From assembly GCA_963717945.1 (NCBI GenBank), contig CAVQXT010000003.1, positions 248,001-312,000 of the forward strand: a stretch of DNA of 64,000 bases, written 5' to 3'. Under the pieces are notes generated by a model that worked only from the letters and a program-made list of their open reading frames with translations, made no database searches and was not told the DNA's origin. This DNA comes from FEN-299 sp963717945 (GTDB taxonomy: Bacteria; Acidobacteriota; Vicinamibacteria; Vicinamibacterales; Fen-181). Positions within the stretch are counted from its first letter, which is position 1. Each line of letters begins with the position of its first letter. Made by a program: the position numbers and the translations under genes. Shown here piece after piece: positions 8,298-16,997 of the stretch.

Positions 8298-11200
8298 GTG
8301 TTCCGATCATCACGGAAGCTCTTGTTTTTCAGTGCCTTGGCGGCCATCGCCTGCGTGCTCGGCGCGTTCGGTTACGCCCAGAACGCGCAGCAGAAGGCCA
8401 CCAGCGTCGTCACCGCAGACGACTTCAACCAGTTCTCGTGGCGGTTTGTCGGCCCGATGAGTTTCTCGGGCCGGGTCTCCGGATTCGCCGTCCCGCGCGG
8501 ACAGAGCCAGACCTACTACGCCCTCATGGCGTCGGGCGGGATCTGGAAGACCTCCGACGGCGGCACCCACTTCGAGCCGATCTTCGAGCACTACGGCACG
8601 CAGAGCATGGGCTGGCTGGCCATCGCGCCGTCCAACGCCAACATCCTCTACCTCGGCACCGGCGAGCCGATGCACGCCCGCGCCAGCACGCACGGCAACG
8701 GGATGTGGAAGAGCATCGACGCCGGCAAGACCTGGACGCACGTCGGCCTGGAGAAGAGCTACTTCATCCCGATGGTCGCCGTTGACTCGAAGAACCCCGA
8801 CATCGTCTACGCCGCGGCCGAGGGGAAGCTCTACGACAACGAGATGGACTGCGAGCGCGGCTTGTTCCGGTCGGCCGACGGCGGCAAGACCTGGACAAAC
8901 CTGGGCCCGCTGAAGGACCGCGGCGTCAGCGATTTCTACGTCGATCCCCGCAATTCGAACGTCATCATCACCTTCGCCTACAAGCACTACCGCCGCGCGT
9001 GGACGTATGACGACCGCGACGCGGACAACGGCATCTTCAAGTCCACCGACGCCGGCAAGACCTGGACCCGGCTGGCCGGCGGACTGCCCGCCAAGGGCAC
9101 GCCGCTCGGCCGCGTCGGCTTCGCGTACTTCGACAAGAACCCGAACATCGTCTACGCGCGCGTGGACGAGGAGGTCATCGTCGGCTTCCCCGAGCGCGAC
9201 GGCGTCGTGAACTTCCGCGTCGCCCCGGCCGGCGGGCGCGGGGGCGGCGGTGGAGGCGGCTTCGGCGGCGGGGCGATGGGCACCGTGTTCTTCCATGAGG
9301 GCGTGACCCTCTCGCAGTTCAAGGCATTCCAGATCAGACCGGAACTGGCGGCGCTCGCGCCGAAGTTCACGCCAGTCACGGGCAGCGACGAGGCCGATCT
9401 CGTGGCCAAGTTCAACGCGCTCGTCCAGGACAAGGACTTCGCGAGCAAGAGCGGCGTCGACGTCGCCAGGCTCCAGGCCGCGGCGAAGACGGCCTACCCG
9501 GACGACAAGGACCTCCTGATCAACATCGCCGAGATCCAGAAGCTGATGGCGAAGCCGGCGGCCGCCGCCGATTCGACCGAGGCCAAGGCCCGTTTCCAGC
9601 TCGTCAACCGCAACGTCCTCGAGATCCTCTACGAGGGCATGATCGCGAGCGCGGCACCGATCAAGATGAACGGCGTGGTGTACCGCACCGACGACCAGGG
9701 CAAGATCTGGAAGCGGATGACCGAGTACAAGCTGTCGGCGCCGCCCGCGCCGACCATCCCGCAGGAGGCCGAGCAGGAACTCGACCCGGCCGCGCAGGCG
9801 CGCGAGGACGAGACCAACGAGGCGCGGGCGGCGCTCGGCGTGCCGGTCGAGCAGGCGCCGGCCCAGGCCCCGGCCAGAACGCCCGCGCAGGGTCGAGGCC
9901 AGCAGGCCGCCGCCCCGGCGGCGCCGGCGCAGCAGGGCGGCCGCGGCGGCGCGCCGATCGCCGGCAGCGCCCAGGTCAACCAGACCGAGGGCGGCTACTA
10001 CGGCCGGATCATCGTCGACGGGACCGACGACAAGATCGTCTACTGCGGCGACACCAACACGACGATCTCCAAGGACGCCGGCAAGTCGTTCACCGTCGCC
10101 CCGTGGGATCGCGGCCAGGGCGCGCGCATCCACGTCGACCACCGCGTCGTGTGGGTGGACCCGCTCAACGGCAAGCACATCCTGAGCGGCAACGACGGCG
10201 GCGTGTCGGAGAGCTGGGACGGCGGCGAGCACTGGAGCCAGAAGGCCACGATCAACGCCCAGCAGTTCTACGACGTGTCGGTGGACAACGAGCTGCCCTA
10301 CAACGTCATGGGCGGCACGCAGGACAACGGCGCGTGGCTCGGGCCGACTCAGAACCGCAACAGCTACGGCATGTTCGGCAACGACTGGACCTACCTCCCC
10401 ACCGGCGACGCGTTCTACGTCGTCCGCGACTGGTGGAACCCGGAGTACGTCTACTACGAGAGCCAGTTCGGCGGGTCGAGCCGGATGAACCTCAAGACCG
10501 GCGAGGTCAGCGCGCTGCAGCCGCGGCTGACCCCGCAGCAGCTGGCCGCCGGCCAGGCGCCGCTCCGCTTCCAGTGGAACGCGCCGATCGTGCTGTCGCC
10601 GCACAACCCGGGCGTCGTCTACATCGGGTCGCAGTACGTGTGGCGATCGATGAGCCGCGGCGCGCCGGGCTCGTGGGTGCGGATCAGCCCCGACCTGTCG
10701 AAGGCGGAGAAGAAGAAGCTCGACGAGGCCAAGAAGACCAACCTGCAGTGGGCCACGATCTACACGATCTCGGAATCCCCGAGGAAGCCGGGCCTGCTCT
10801 GGGCCGGCACCGATGACGGCAACCTGTGGGTGACGCCGGACGGCGGCGTGAACTGGACGAACCTCACGGCCCAGTTCTACGACGCCACGTGCAAGCCGAA
10901 GGCGGGCGCGAAGGCCGATCTCATCCCGTGCGACCGGTGGGTGAAGCGCGTCGTGGCGTCGGCGTTCGACGAGAACACGGCCTACGCCGGCTTCAGCGGC
11001 TATCGGAGCAACAACGAGGACACCACCTGGCTGTTCGTGACCAAGGATCTGGGCAAGACCTGGACGAACATCTCGGGCGGCATGAACAACCCGATCTTCG
11101 ACGTCGAGGAAGATCCGGACAACGCGAACGTGCTCTACCTCGGCACCGACTTCGGCGTGTTCGTGACGATCGACCAGGGTAAGACCTGGACGCCGTTCTC

Positions 11201-11753
11201 GACGTCGGCGCCGAACACGGTCATCCGCGACCTGGCCATCCAGAAGCGCGATCGCGAGATGGCCATCGGCACCTACGGCCGCGGCATCTTCGTGGCCGAC
11301 ATCGGGCCGATCAAGGAGTTCACCGCGGCGGTCTTCGGCGAGCCGGCCCACCTGTTCGACCCGAAGACCACGATCAAGTGGAACCGGTTCGAGCGCCGCG
11401 GCGACACGCTCGGCGAGCTGGCCAAGGCGGACAATCCGCCGGTTGGATCGACGCTCTACTACTACCTGAAGGCCGACGCCCAGAAGGTCACGATCACGAT
11501 CAAGGACCTCGAGGGCGCGACGATCCAGGAGCTGACGCCGAGCGCCAAGCAGGGGCTGCAGAAGGTGTTCTGGGGCCTCAACCGCCGGCCGGTCGCCGGG
11601 CAGGGCGGCGGCGGGCAGCGCGGCGGCGGCGGCGGGCGCGGCGGCGGCGCCAACATGGTCGATCCGGGCGTCTACAAGGTGACGCTGACGGTGGACGGCA
11701 AGGACGTCGCCACCAAGAAGCTGACCGTCAGCCCGGATCCGATGTTCAAGTAG
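8298..11753 (+). CDS. Secreted BNR / sortilin-like beta-propeller protein
   Basis: A protein of 1151 residues starting at GTG 8298, which has a strong AGGAGG site 4 nt upstream and is followed by a signal peptide (KLLFFSALAAIACVLGAF). BNR/VPS10-like propeller repeats recur along the chain (GGIWKTSDGGTHF, GMWKSIDAGKTWTHVG, GLFRSADGGKTWTNLG, GIFKSTDAGKTWTRLAGG, FVTIDQGKTWTPF). A glycine-rich loop (GGRGGGGGGGFGGG) and a long A/P/Q linker (about 500-560) split the propeller. The C-terminal 100 residues look like a beta-sandwich with another Gly-rich loop. Such proteins are abundant in Acidobacteriota and their role is not established; glycosidase annotations in databases are not supported by catalytic motifs here. 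An intrinsic terminator follows. Confidence 0.85.
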   Translation: MFRSSRKLLFFSALAAIACVLGAFGYAQNAQQKATSVVTADDFNQFSWRFVGPMSFSGRVSGFAVPRGQSQTYYALMASGGIWKTSDGGTHFEPIFEHYGTQSMGWLAIAPSNANILYLGTGEPMHARASTHGNGMWKSIDAGKTWTHVGLEKSYFIPMVAVDSKNPDIVYAAAEGKLYDNEMDCERGLFRSADGGKTWTNLGPLKDRGVSDFYVDPRNSNVIITFAYKHYRRAWTYDDRDADNGIFKSTDAGKTWTRLAGGLPAKGTPLGRVGFAYFDKNPNIVYARVDEEVIVGFPERDGVVNFRVAPAGGRGGGGGGGFGGGAMGTVFFHEGVTLSQFKAFQIRPELAALAPKFTPVTGSDEADLVAKFNALVQDKDFASKSGVDVARLQAAAKTAYPDDKDLLINIAEIQKLMAKPAAAADSTEAKARFQLVNRNVLEILYEGMIASAAPIKMNGVVYRTDDQGKIWKRMTEYKLSAPPAPTIPQEAEQELDPAAQAREDETNEARAALGVPVEQAPAQAPARTPAQGRGQQAAAPAAPAQQGGRGGAPIAGSAQVNQTEGGYYGRIIVDGTDDKIVYCGDTNTTISKDAGKSFTVAPWDRGQGARIHVDHRVVWVDPLNGKHILSGNDGGVSESWDGGEHWSQKATINAQQFYDVSVDNELPYNVMGGTQDNGAWLGPTQNRNSYGMFGNDWTYLPTGDAFYVVRDWWNPEYVYYESQFGGSSRMNLKTGEVSALQPRLTPQQLAAGQAPLRFQWNAPIVLSPHNPGVVYIGSQYVWRSMSRGAPGSWVRISPDLSKAEKKKLDEAKKTNLQWATIYTISESPRKPGLLWAGTDDGNLWVTPDGGVNWTNLTAQFYDATCKPKAGAKADLIPCDRWVKRVVASAFDENTAYAGFSGYRSNNEDTTWLFVTKDLGKTWTNISGGMNNPIFDVEEDPDNANVLYLGTDFGVFVTIDQGKTWTPFSTSAPNTVIRDLAIQKRDREMAIGTYGRGIFVADIGPIKEFTAAVFGEPAHLFDPKTTIKWNRFERRGDTLGELAKADNPPVGSTLYYYLKADAQKVTITIKDLEGATIQELTPSAKQGLQKVFWGLNRRPVAGQGGGGQRGGGGGRGGGANMVDPGVYKVTLTVDGKDVATKKLTVSPDPMFK

Positions 11754-11756
11754 GGG

Positions 11757-11803
11757 CAACCCTTGTGGTTGCCCGCGTAGGCCGGCCCTTCAGGGCCGGC
11801 GCG
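11757..11803. repeat. Two REP-like hairpins, one of the TAG-stem-TTCA family
   Basis: Right after the BNR stop there is a hairpin GGCAACC-ctt-GTGGTTGCC followed by TAG and GCCGGCCC-TTCA-GGGCCGGC (11781-11800). The second hairpin is repeated almost exactly at 27098-27120 and has the same TAG lead and TTCA loop as elements at 15475-15497 and, inverted, inside purL. Confidence 0.65.
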
Positions 11804-11813
11804 GGCACCAAGA

Positions 11814-11850
11814 CGAAGGGCCAGGGGGTTCTCCCCTGGCCCTTCGTTTG
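11814..11850 (+). terminator. Intrinsic terminator of the BNR gene
   Basis: A perfect 14-bp stem CGAAGGGCCAGGGG / CCCCTGGCCCTTCG with a 5-nt loop is followed by TTTGT. It sits between convergent genes and is the clearest rho-independent terminator in the window. Confidence 0.75.
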
Positions 11851-11876
11851 TACGGGTGGCCCCTGGCCGGACTCCG

Positions 11877-11908
11877 CCGAAAGCCCAGAGCCCAAAGCCT
11901 GGAGCCGT
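11877..11908. repeat. Word-type repeat, half element
   Basis: A single arm of the word-type family (GAAAGCCCAGAGCCCAAAGC, then CTGGAGCC) just before the 3' end of the minus-strand gene at 11918. The words match those of the palindrome at 18154-18257. Confidence 0.4.
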
Positions 11909-11917
11909 CGATTCCCG

Positions 11918-12628
11918 CTATTCGAAGATCTTCGTCAGCCCTTCGTACCGCGAGTGCAGCGTGTCGGTGGCCTTCTCGACGCCCGCCGGCTGGTTCACCT
12001 TGCAGGCGGACACGAGCGCCCCGGCGTCGGTCACGAGCTGCGTGGATTCGGTCTTGAACGCCGCCGCCTTCGCCTCGAGACGCTTGGGCAGCGTGGCGCC
12101 GGCGACTGCCTGGGCTTTCACGTGGAGCTCCCCGCTCACCTTGCACACCGCCGCCCAGTTCTTCTCGGGCACGTAGGTGTGCTGCACGACGTAGAGCGTC
12201 TTGTGGAAGGCGTCCATCTCGGGCACGATCGGCCGAATGACCTGGCCCTGCGCTTCATACGCCGTGTGCAGGCGCTCGGCGGCCTTCAGCAGCGCCGGGT
12301 CGTCGGTCCCGGCGGCCGCCTTGACGTAGCCGGCGGCGGCGGCCTTCAGCTCCACGAGCCCCTTCGCCCACGCGGCTTCCTTCTCGCGGAAGATCCCCGG
12401 GAGCGGGGCCGACGCGATCGCGGCCACACCGGTCTCGACGTCTTTCGACATCCGGCGCAGCGCCGCGCCGTCCTTCGCCGGGTAGGCCGTGTGCCACATC
12501 GGCATGATGACTTCGTGGAACCGGTCGAGCGCCGGCACGCTCGTCGACGGCTCCTGGGGGACCTGGGCGGTTGTCACGACAGCCACGAACGCGAGGACGA
12601 TGACAAGTGCGGTCAGCAATCTCTTCAC
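11918..12628 (-). CDS. Periplasmic helical protein with internal His-containing duplication
   Basis: A 236-residue protein starting at a GTG with a GAGGAG site. It has a signal peptide (MKRLLTALVIVLAFVAVV) and is otherwise helical. Two halves repeat the same pattern: residues 34-125 (DRFHEVIMPMWHTAYPAKD, then ERLHTAYEAQ) and 138-230 (DAFHKTLYVVQHTYVPEKN, then DTLHSRYEGL). The conserved histidines are 38, 46 and 121 in the first half and 142, 150 and 225 in the second. This suggests two four-helix-like modules that could bind metal or another cofactor, but I do not recognise the family and there is no CxxCH. The gene is divergent from the beta-oxidation pair. A TAAGAT -10-like box lies at 12665-12670 on the minus strand. 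Confidence 0.75.
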   Translation of the reverse strand: MKRLLTALVIVLAFVAVVTTAQVPQEPSTSVPALDRFHEVIMPMWHTAYPAKDGAALRRMSKDVETGVAAIASAPLPGIFREKEAAWAKGLVELKAAAAGYVKAAAGTDDPALLKAAERLHTAYEAQGQVIRPIVPEMDAFHKTLYVVQHTYVPEKNWAAVCKVSGELHVKAQAVAGATLPKRLEAKAAAFKTESTQLVTDAGALVSACKVNQPAGVEKATDTLHSRYEGLTKIFE

Positions 12629-12768
12629 GGCACTCTCCTCGGAAATGACGGTGGACGATGGTCCATCTTATCTCATCCATACTGCTTGGCGCGTGCGCCC
12701 CCCGTGGCGTACAGTGTTGACGGCACCACCGTTCGCCCGCTCCCTGGAAGTGTCGGTGCCGGAGGTGT

Positions 12769-14142
12769 ATGGACTATTCCGAGCGGCTCGAAAACGTGGC
12801 GGTGCTGGGCGCCGCCGGCAAGATGGGCAGCGGCATCGTGCTCCTGGTGGCGATGGAGATGGCCGACACCGCCCTGCGGTCTCCGTCCCGGCGGTTCGTC
12901 CTGCACGCCGTGGACGTCTCGCACCAGGTGCTCTCGGGCCTGGTCAGCTACCTGCGCGACCAGGTGCAGAAGGCGGCCGAGAGGAAGATCGTCGCGCTCC
13001 GGAAGGTTTATGCCGACCGTGCCGACCTCATCGACAACTCCGACATCGTCCGCCAGTACGTCACCGACGTTCTCGACATCGTCCGCCCGACGACGATGCT
13101 GGAGGCGGCGGCCGAGGCGAACATCATCTTCGAGGCCGCCCCGGAGAACATCGATCTCAAGCTGAAGCTCTTCGCGAAGGCGGCGTCGGACAACCCGCGC
13201 CAGCCGTGGGTCTTCACCAACACCTCGTCCATCCCGATCCATGAGATCGCCGAAAAGGCCGGGCTCGACGGCCGGGTGATGGGCTTCCACTTCTACAACC
13301 CGCCGGCCGTGCAGAAGCTGGTGGAACTCATCCGCGGCAAATCGACCTCGGACGAGGTGGCGGCCTTCGCGACGGCGCTCTGCAAGAACCTCCGGAAGGT
13401 CGTGGTGCCGTCGGCCGACGTGGCCGGGTTCATCGGCAACGGGCACTTCATGCGCGACCTGCTGCACGGCGTGGCCGAGGTCGAGCGACTGTCGGCGACG
13501 ATGCCGTTTGTCGAGGCGGTCTACTCGGTGAACCGGGTCAGCCAGGACTTCCTCGTCCGGCCGATGGGCATCTTCCAGCTCACCGACTACGTCGGAATCG
13601 ACGTCTGCCAGCTGATCATGGCGGTGATGAACCCGCGCCTCCCGGGCGCCAACCTGCACAGCTCGCTCATCGACCGCTTCATGACGCTCGGCGTGCGCGG
13701 CGGGCAGAACCACGACGGTTCGCAGAAGGACGGATTCCTCCAATACGCCAAGGGAAAGATCGTCGGCGTCTACGACCCCGACGCGAAGCGCTACGTGCCG
13801 CTCGCCGACTTCCAGGCGGCCTGCGACGCGCGGCTCGGGCCGCTGCCCGAACCGGCCGTCGCCTGGAAGGACGTCGTGCGCGACAAGGCGAAGGACGCCC
13901 GGCTCGCGCAGTTCTTCGGCGCGCTCCCGTCGATGAAGACCCCCGGCGCCGAGCTGGCGCTCGCTTACGGGACGCGGTCGAAGGCCATCGGGCTCAAGCT
14001 CGTGAGCGACGGGGTCGCCAGGAGCGCGGAGGACGTCAACCAGGTGCTGCTGACGGGCTTCTTCCACGCCTACGGTCCGATCAATGCTTATGTGACGGGG
14101 TTTCGGGTGCGAACAACGATGTTTCGCGCGGTGAAGGTATGA
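12769..14142 (+). CDS. 3-hydroxyacyl-CoA dehydrogenase family protein
   Basis: A 457-residue NAD-dependent dehydrogenase expected to oxidise 3-hydroxyacyl-CoA to 3-ketoacyl-CoA. The N-terminal Rossmann fold carries AVLGAAGKMGSGI, a G-x-x-G-x-x-G variant. Family signatures follow: IIFEAAPENIDLK, NTSSIPIHEIA (about residue 160), GFHFYNPPAVQKLVELI and DVAGFIGNGHF. The C-terminal domain is the helical 3HCDH domain, longer than in the 280-residue stand-alone enzymes. A GGAGG lies only 3 nt before the ATG. The stop overlaps the thiolase start by 4 nt (ATGA), so the two are translationally coupled and probably act in series. Confidence 0.88.
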   Translation: MDYSERLENVAVLGAAGKMGSGIVLLVAMEMADTALRSPSRRFVLHAVDVSHQVLSGLVSYLRDQVQKAAERKIVALRKVYADRADLIDNSDIVRQYVTDVLDIVRPTTMLEAAAEANIIFEAAPENIDLKLKLFAKAASDNPRQPWVFTNTSSIPIHEIAEKAGLDGRVMGFHFYNPPAVQKLVELIRGKSTSDEVAAFATALCKNLRKVVVPSADVAGFIGNGHFMRDLLHGVAEVERLSATMPFVEAVYSVNRVSQDFLVRPMGIFQLTDYVGIDVCQLIMAVMNPRLPGANLHSSLIDRFMTLGVRGGQNHDGSQKDGFLQYAKGKIVGVYDPDAKRYVPLADFQAACDARLGPLPEPAVAWKDVVRDKAKDARLAQFFGALPSMKTPGAELALAYGTRSKAIGLKLVSDGVARSAEDVNQVLLTGFFHAYGPINAYVTGFRVRTTMFRAVKV

Positions 14143-15380
14143 ACAAGCTGCGACGCAAGGTCTACATGACGGCCGGTTTCAACACGGTGTCGATGGGCAC
14201 CGGCCGCAAGGAGTTTCATCCGAAGAAGCCGAGGCCGGGCCTCGAGCACTACATCCGCGAGGCCGGCCGCGGCACGCTGGCGCAGGTCGGCGGCGCCGCG
14301 AACGTCGACGAAGGCGTGATCGGCAATTTCATGGCCGCGCGCTTCAACAACCAGGGGAACCTGGCGGCGCTCATCCCGGCCATCGACGAGGGGCTGCGGT
14401 GGAAGCCGTGCTCGCGCGTCGAGGGGGCGTGCGCCTCGGGCGCGCTCGCGCTGGCCACGGGGATCAAGTCGGTCCTGGCCGAGACGGCCGAGGTGGCGCT
14501 GGCCGTGGGCGTCGAGGTCCAGAACACCGTCAAGGCCATCTACGGCGCCGACATCCTGGCGACGGCCGGGTGGAGCCAGGAGCGGAAGGCGGGCCACGCC
14601 TATTTCTTCCCCGGCAAGTTCAGCGATCGCGCCGGCGCGTACTACGAGAAGTACGGGCGGGAGCGGACGCGCAAGGCGATGGCGCGGTGGTACCGCAACG
14701 CGATCGAGAACGCGCGCCTCTGCCCGACCGCGCAGGAGTTCGAGAACAGGACGGCGGACCTGGAGGCGGTCGCGCTCGCCGAGCCGAACCCGTCGTCGTT
14801 TGTCGATTACCTGAACGTGCTTGACTGCTCCAAGGTGTCAGACGGCGCGTCGTCGATCGCGATCGCGTCGGAGGAGGGGCTGCGGCGGGCGGGCATCGCG
14901 ACCAGCGAGGCCGTCGAGATCGTGGGCATCGGCCAGGCCGAGGCGGACCTCACGATTCCGCCGGCGGACCTGACGCGCCTCGAGACGACGGCCCGCGCCG
15001 TGGAGAAGGCGCTCGCCTCTGCGGGCATCACCGTCGGCCAGGTGGCGACGGTCGAGACGCACGACTGCTTCACCATCGCCGGCATCATGGCCGTCGAGGC
15101 CATCGGCCTCGCGGAGGCCGGCAAAGGGCCGGACTTCGTGCTGGCGGGAGAGACGGCGCGCGGCGGGCGCGTGCCGTTCAACACGACCGGAGGCCTGATC
15201 GGGTGGGGCCACCCGACGGGGGCCACCGGCGTGCACCAGGCGGTCACGATCTGGGAGCAGCTGACCGGGCGCGCCGGCAAGTCGCAGATCGAGATCCCGA
15301 AGGACCGCCCCTACGGCCTGACGGTGAACATGGGAGGGGACGACAAGACGGTGGTGGCCATCGTCTACCGCCGAGGCTAG
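14139..15380 (+). CDS. Thiolase (acetyl-CoA acetyltransferase, SCP-x-like)
   Basis: A 413-residue thiolase that would cleave 3-ketoacyl-CoA with CoA, the step after the dehydrogenase it overlaps. The nucleophilic Cys98 is in VEGACASGALAL. The other active-site signatures are VETHDCFTIAGIMAVEAIG and GGLIGWGHPTGATG near the C-terminus, ending in NMGGDDKTVVA. The sequence is of the SCP-x / non-classical type rather than FadA. The gene starts inside the last codons of the dehydrogenase. Confidence 0.9.
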   Translation: MNKLRRKVYMTAGFNTVSMGTGRKEFHPKKPRPGLEHYIREAGRGTLAQVGGAANVDEGVIGNFMAARFNNQGNLAALIPAIDEGLRWKPCSRVEGACASGALALATGIKSVLAETAEVALAVGVEVQNTVKAIYGADILATAGWSQERKAGHAYFFPGKFSDRAGAYYEKYGRERTRKAMARWYRNAIENARLCPTAQEFENRTADLEAVALAEPNPSSFVDYLNVLDCSKVSDGASSIAIASEEGLRRAGIATSEAVEIVGIGQAEADLTIPPADLTRLETTARAVEKALASAGITVGQVATVETHDCFTIAGIMAVEAIGLAEAGKGPDFVLAGETARGGRVPFNTTGGLIGWGHPTGATGVHQAVTIWEQLTGRAGKSQIEIPKDRPYGLTVNMGGDDKTVVAIVYRRG

Positions 15381-15382
15381 GC

Positions 15383-15470
15383 GGGCTCAGGGCTCAGGGC
15401 TCAGGCTCAAGGCTCAAGGCTCAGGGCTTCAGGCCGTGTCACGCGTGATCCGGCCTGGAGCCCGACGCCT
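15383..15470. repeat. Word-type palindrome with TGTCACGCGTGA core
   Basis: Immediately after the thiolase stop there are eight or so variants of GGCTCAGG, then the core TGTCACGCGTGATCCGG (about 15437-15453) and a short right arm (CCTGGAGCCCGACGCC). The core is shared with 23070-23086 and 27124-27138, although the flanking words differ. Confidence 0.65.
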
Positions 15471-15473
15471 GTT

Positions 15474-15497
15474 GTAGGGCGACCCTTCAGGGTTGCC
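15474..15497. repeat. REP-like hairpin, TAG-stem-TTCA family
   Basis: TAG followed by GGCGACCC-TTCA-GGGTTGCC, an 8-bp stem with one G-T pair. The TTCA loop and TAG lead match the elements at 11781-11800 and, inverted, inside purL. Confidence 0.6.
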
Positions 15498-16887
15498 TGG
15501 CGCGGAGGGCGGAGGCCCTCTTCCTCGGGAAGAGGTAGATCAGCGGCGGCGCGCCTCCCACCAGCGCAAGCGCTAGCCCGATGGCATCCGCAAACCAGAA
15601 TCCCGGAGTCGCCGGTCACGAACGCCCGACTGGAAATCAGCCCGATATCGAAGCGGGAACGTCAGGATCGTCGCGGTCAGGCTCAGCGCGCCCAGTCGGC
15701 GGTCGCCCACCGCCCAACCCACGAGGTAGCCGGCGAACGACGGCACCATCAGCACGAATGGCGTCCAGCCGATCTGTCGCGGGAACGCCTTATGCCGAAC
15801 AGCGGCATTCCCGTCAGTCCAAAACGATCTGACCGAGCCCAATGAACACCATGCCGGTCACGAGGCCGTGGCCGTAGAAGGCCCGCATCACCCACTCTCG
15901 CCTTAGCGGGAGCACCATCTGTCTTGCCCACGAGCCGCCGCCGAAGAGCGCCTGGCCTCCGAATCGGGTTGGCTGGCCGAGGTGACCAGCCCGAACGGCC
16001 TCATCATCAGCCCGTTTCCCAACAAAATCGCGGCCGCAAGGGATCAGCCCCCGGCGGACGATGGGCGGCATCCCTCGATGAGTCCGAGCAGGAAGGCCGC
16101 GATCACTAGGCAGCGGCCCCGTAGAGCAAGCGGCCGCCACTTTCGAAGGGACCAAGCAGGGCGTCGCGCCAGAGTTGCTGGAGCGGCGGCCGCGAACGCC
16201 TGGTGAGGAGACGTGCGCCGCTCTTGCTGCGAGCCGGCGTGACCTTCGGCCGTCGACTCGTGCGAAAGCGTCGGCAGTCGCGAACAGGACGACGGTCAGG
16301 ACCGCTGACACGAGAAGCGCGGGAACCGGCGACCCATGGAGACCGACTTGTAAACGCCCACCGCGCCGACCACCGACGCGAGGCGCCTCGGAACACGTGG
16401 AGACGACTCGAGGGGCCGGCAGCAGCCATACAACGGCCATCGGCAGCACCCCCACGTCGGCCACGCCGCCAGCCCCGCGCACGCCGAGAGCGCGCCGCGG
16501 CCGATCACGACGACGCCAGAATGAGGAAGACGACCTGGAAGGTCATCACGACGAGAGGCCCCGCCAGCGCCTCGGCCCCGACCCTCGTGATGCGGTCGAT
16601 CGGAATCGTGGGGTTCGGCCATTCACCGGGACTGGCCCCCGGCAACAGGCCGACGGCGGGCTTGTCCGTCCTGGCGCTGTTTACGCTGCCCGCGCCCGCG
16701 AGGGCGGCCGCCCAACCGACCACAGCCAACAGGAACACGAACATTCCCCACTCGAGGGAATTCGGCTCTATGGATAGCAAGACGATCATGAAGAAGACGC
16801 CCGCCACCAAGGAGCCGACCAGATCACCATCCACGATCGCCACGCTGCTACGAACTGGTTCGCGAAGTGGCGAAGGCTGTTGTTCAT
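15487..16887 (-). pseudogene. Decayed ABC transporter permease
   Basis: No intact frame covers this 1.4-kb stretch, but the minus strand still encodes pieces of one hydrophobic protein in shifting frames. It begins at an ATG at 16887 (MNNSLRHFANQFVAAWRS), shifts into VGSLVAGVFFMIVLLSI and MFVFLLAVVGWAAALAG, and continues with LAGPLVVMTFQVVFLILASS, LLVSAVLTVVLFATADAFA, CLVIAAFLLGLIEG, YGHGLVTGMVFIGLGQIV and VPSFAGYLVGWAVGDRRLG. It ends with IGLALALVGGAPPLIYLFPR in a frame that stops at 15487-15489. The fragments are colinear, about 460 codons in all, and lie just downstream of a GntR regulator and ABC ATPase, where a permease is expected. Several frameshifts are needed, so it is very likely a dead gene; sequencing error alone seems unlikely. 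Confidence 0.6.
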
Positions 16888-16901
16888 ATCGGTCGCCGTT
16901 A

Positions 16902-16997
16902 CAAGCTACGGGCTACAGGCCTCGGACTTCAGGCCGGATCGCATCTGTCACGCACGTCTTGGCCCGAAGCCTGTGGCCGGAGGCCTGAAGCCCGCGT
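16902..16997. repeat. Word-type palindrome (GGCCTGAAGCC / GGCTTCAGGCC)
   Basis: Left arm with ACGGGCTACAGGCCTCGGA and CTTCAGGCC, a core GCATCTGTCACGCACGTCTT, then right arm GGCCCGAAGCCTGTGGCCGG and AGGCCTGAAGCCCG. It separates the ABC ATPase from the decayed permease and touches the ATPase stop codon. Confidence 0.6.

Noticed and set aside
8310..11759. Long open frame antisense to the BNR gene
   Set aside because: At about 70% GC with strong codon bias the antisense frame lacks stops. Its product is R/A/D-rich with no domain, while the plus strand has signal peptide, repeats and ribosome site.
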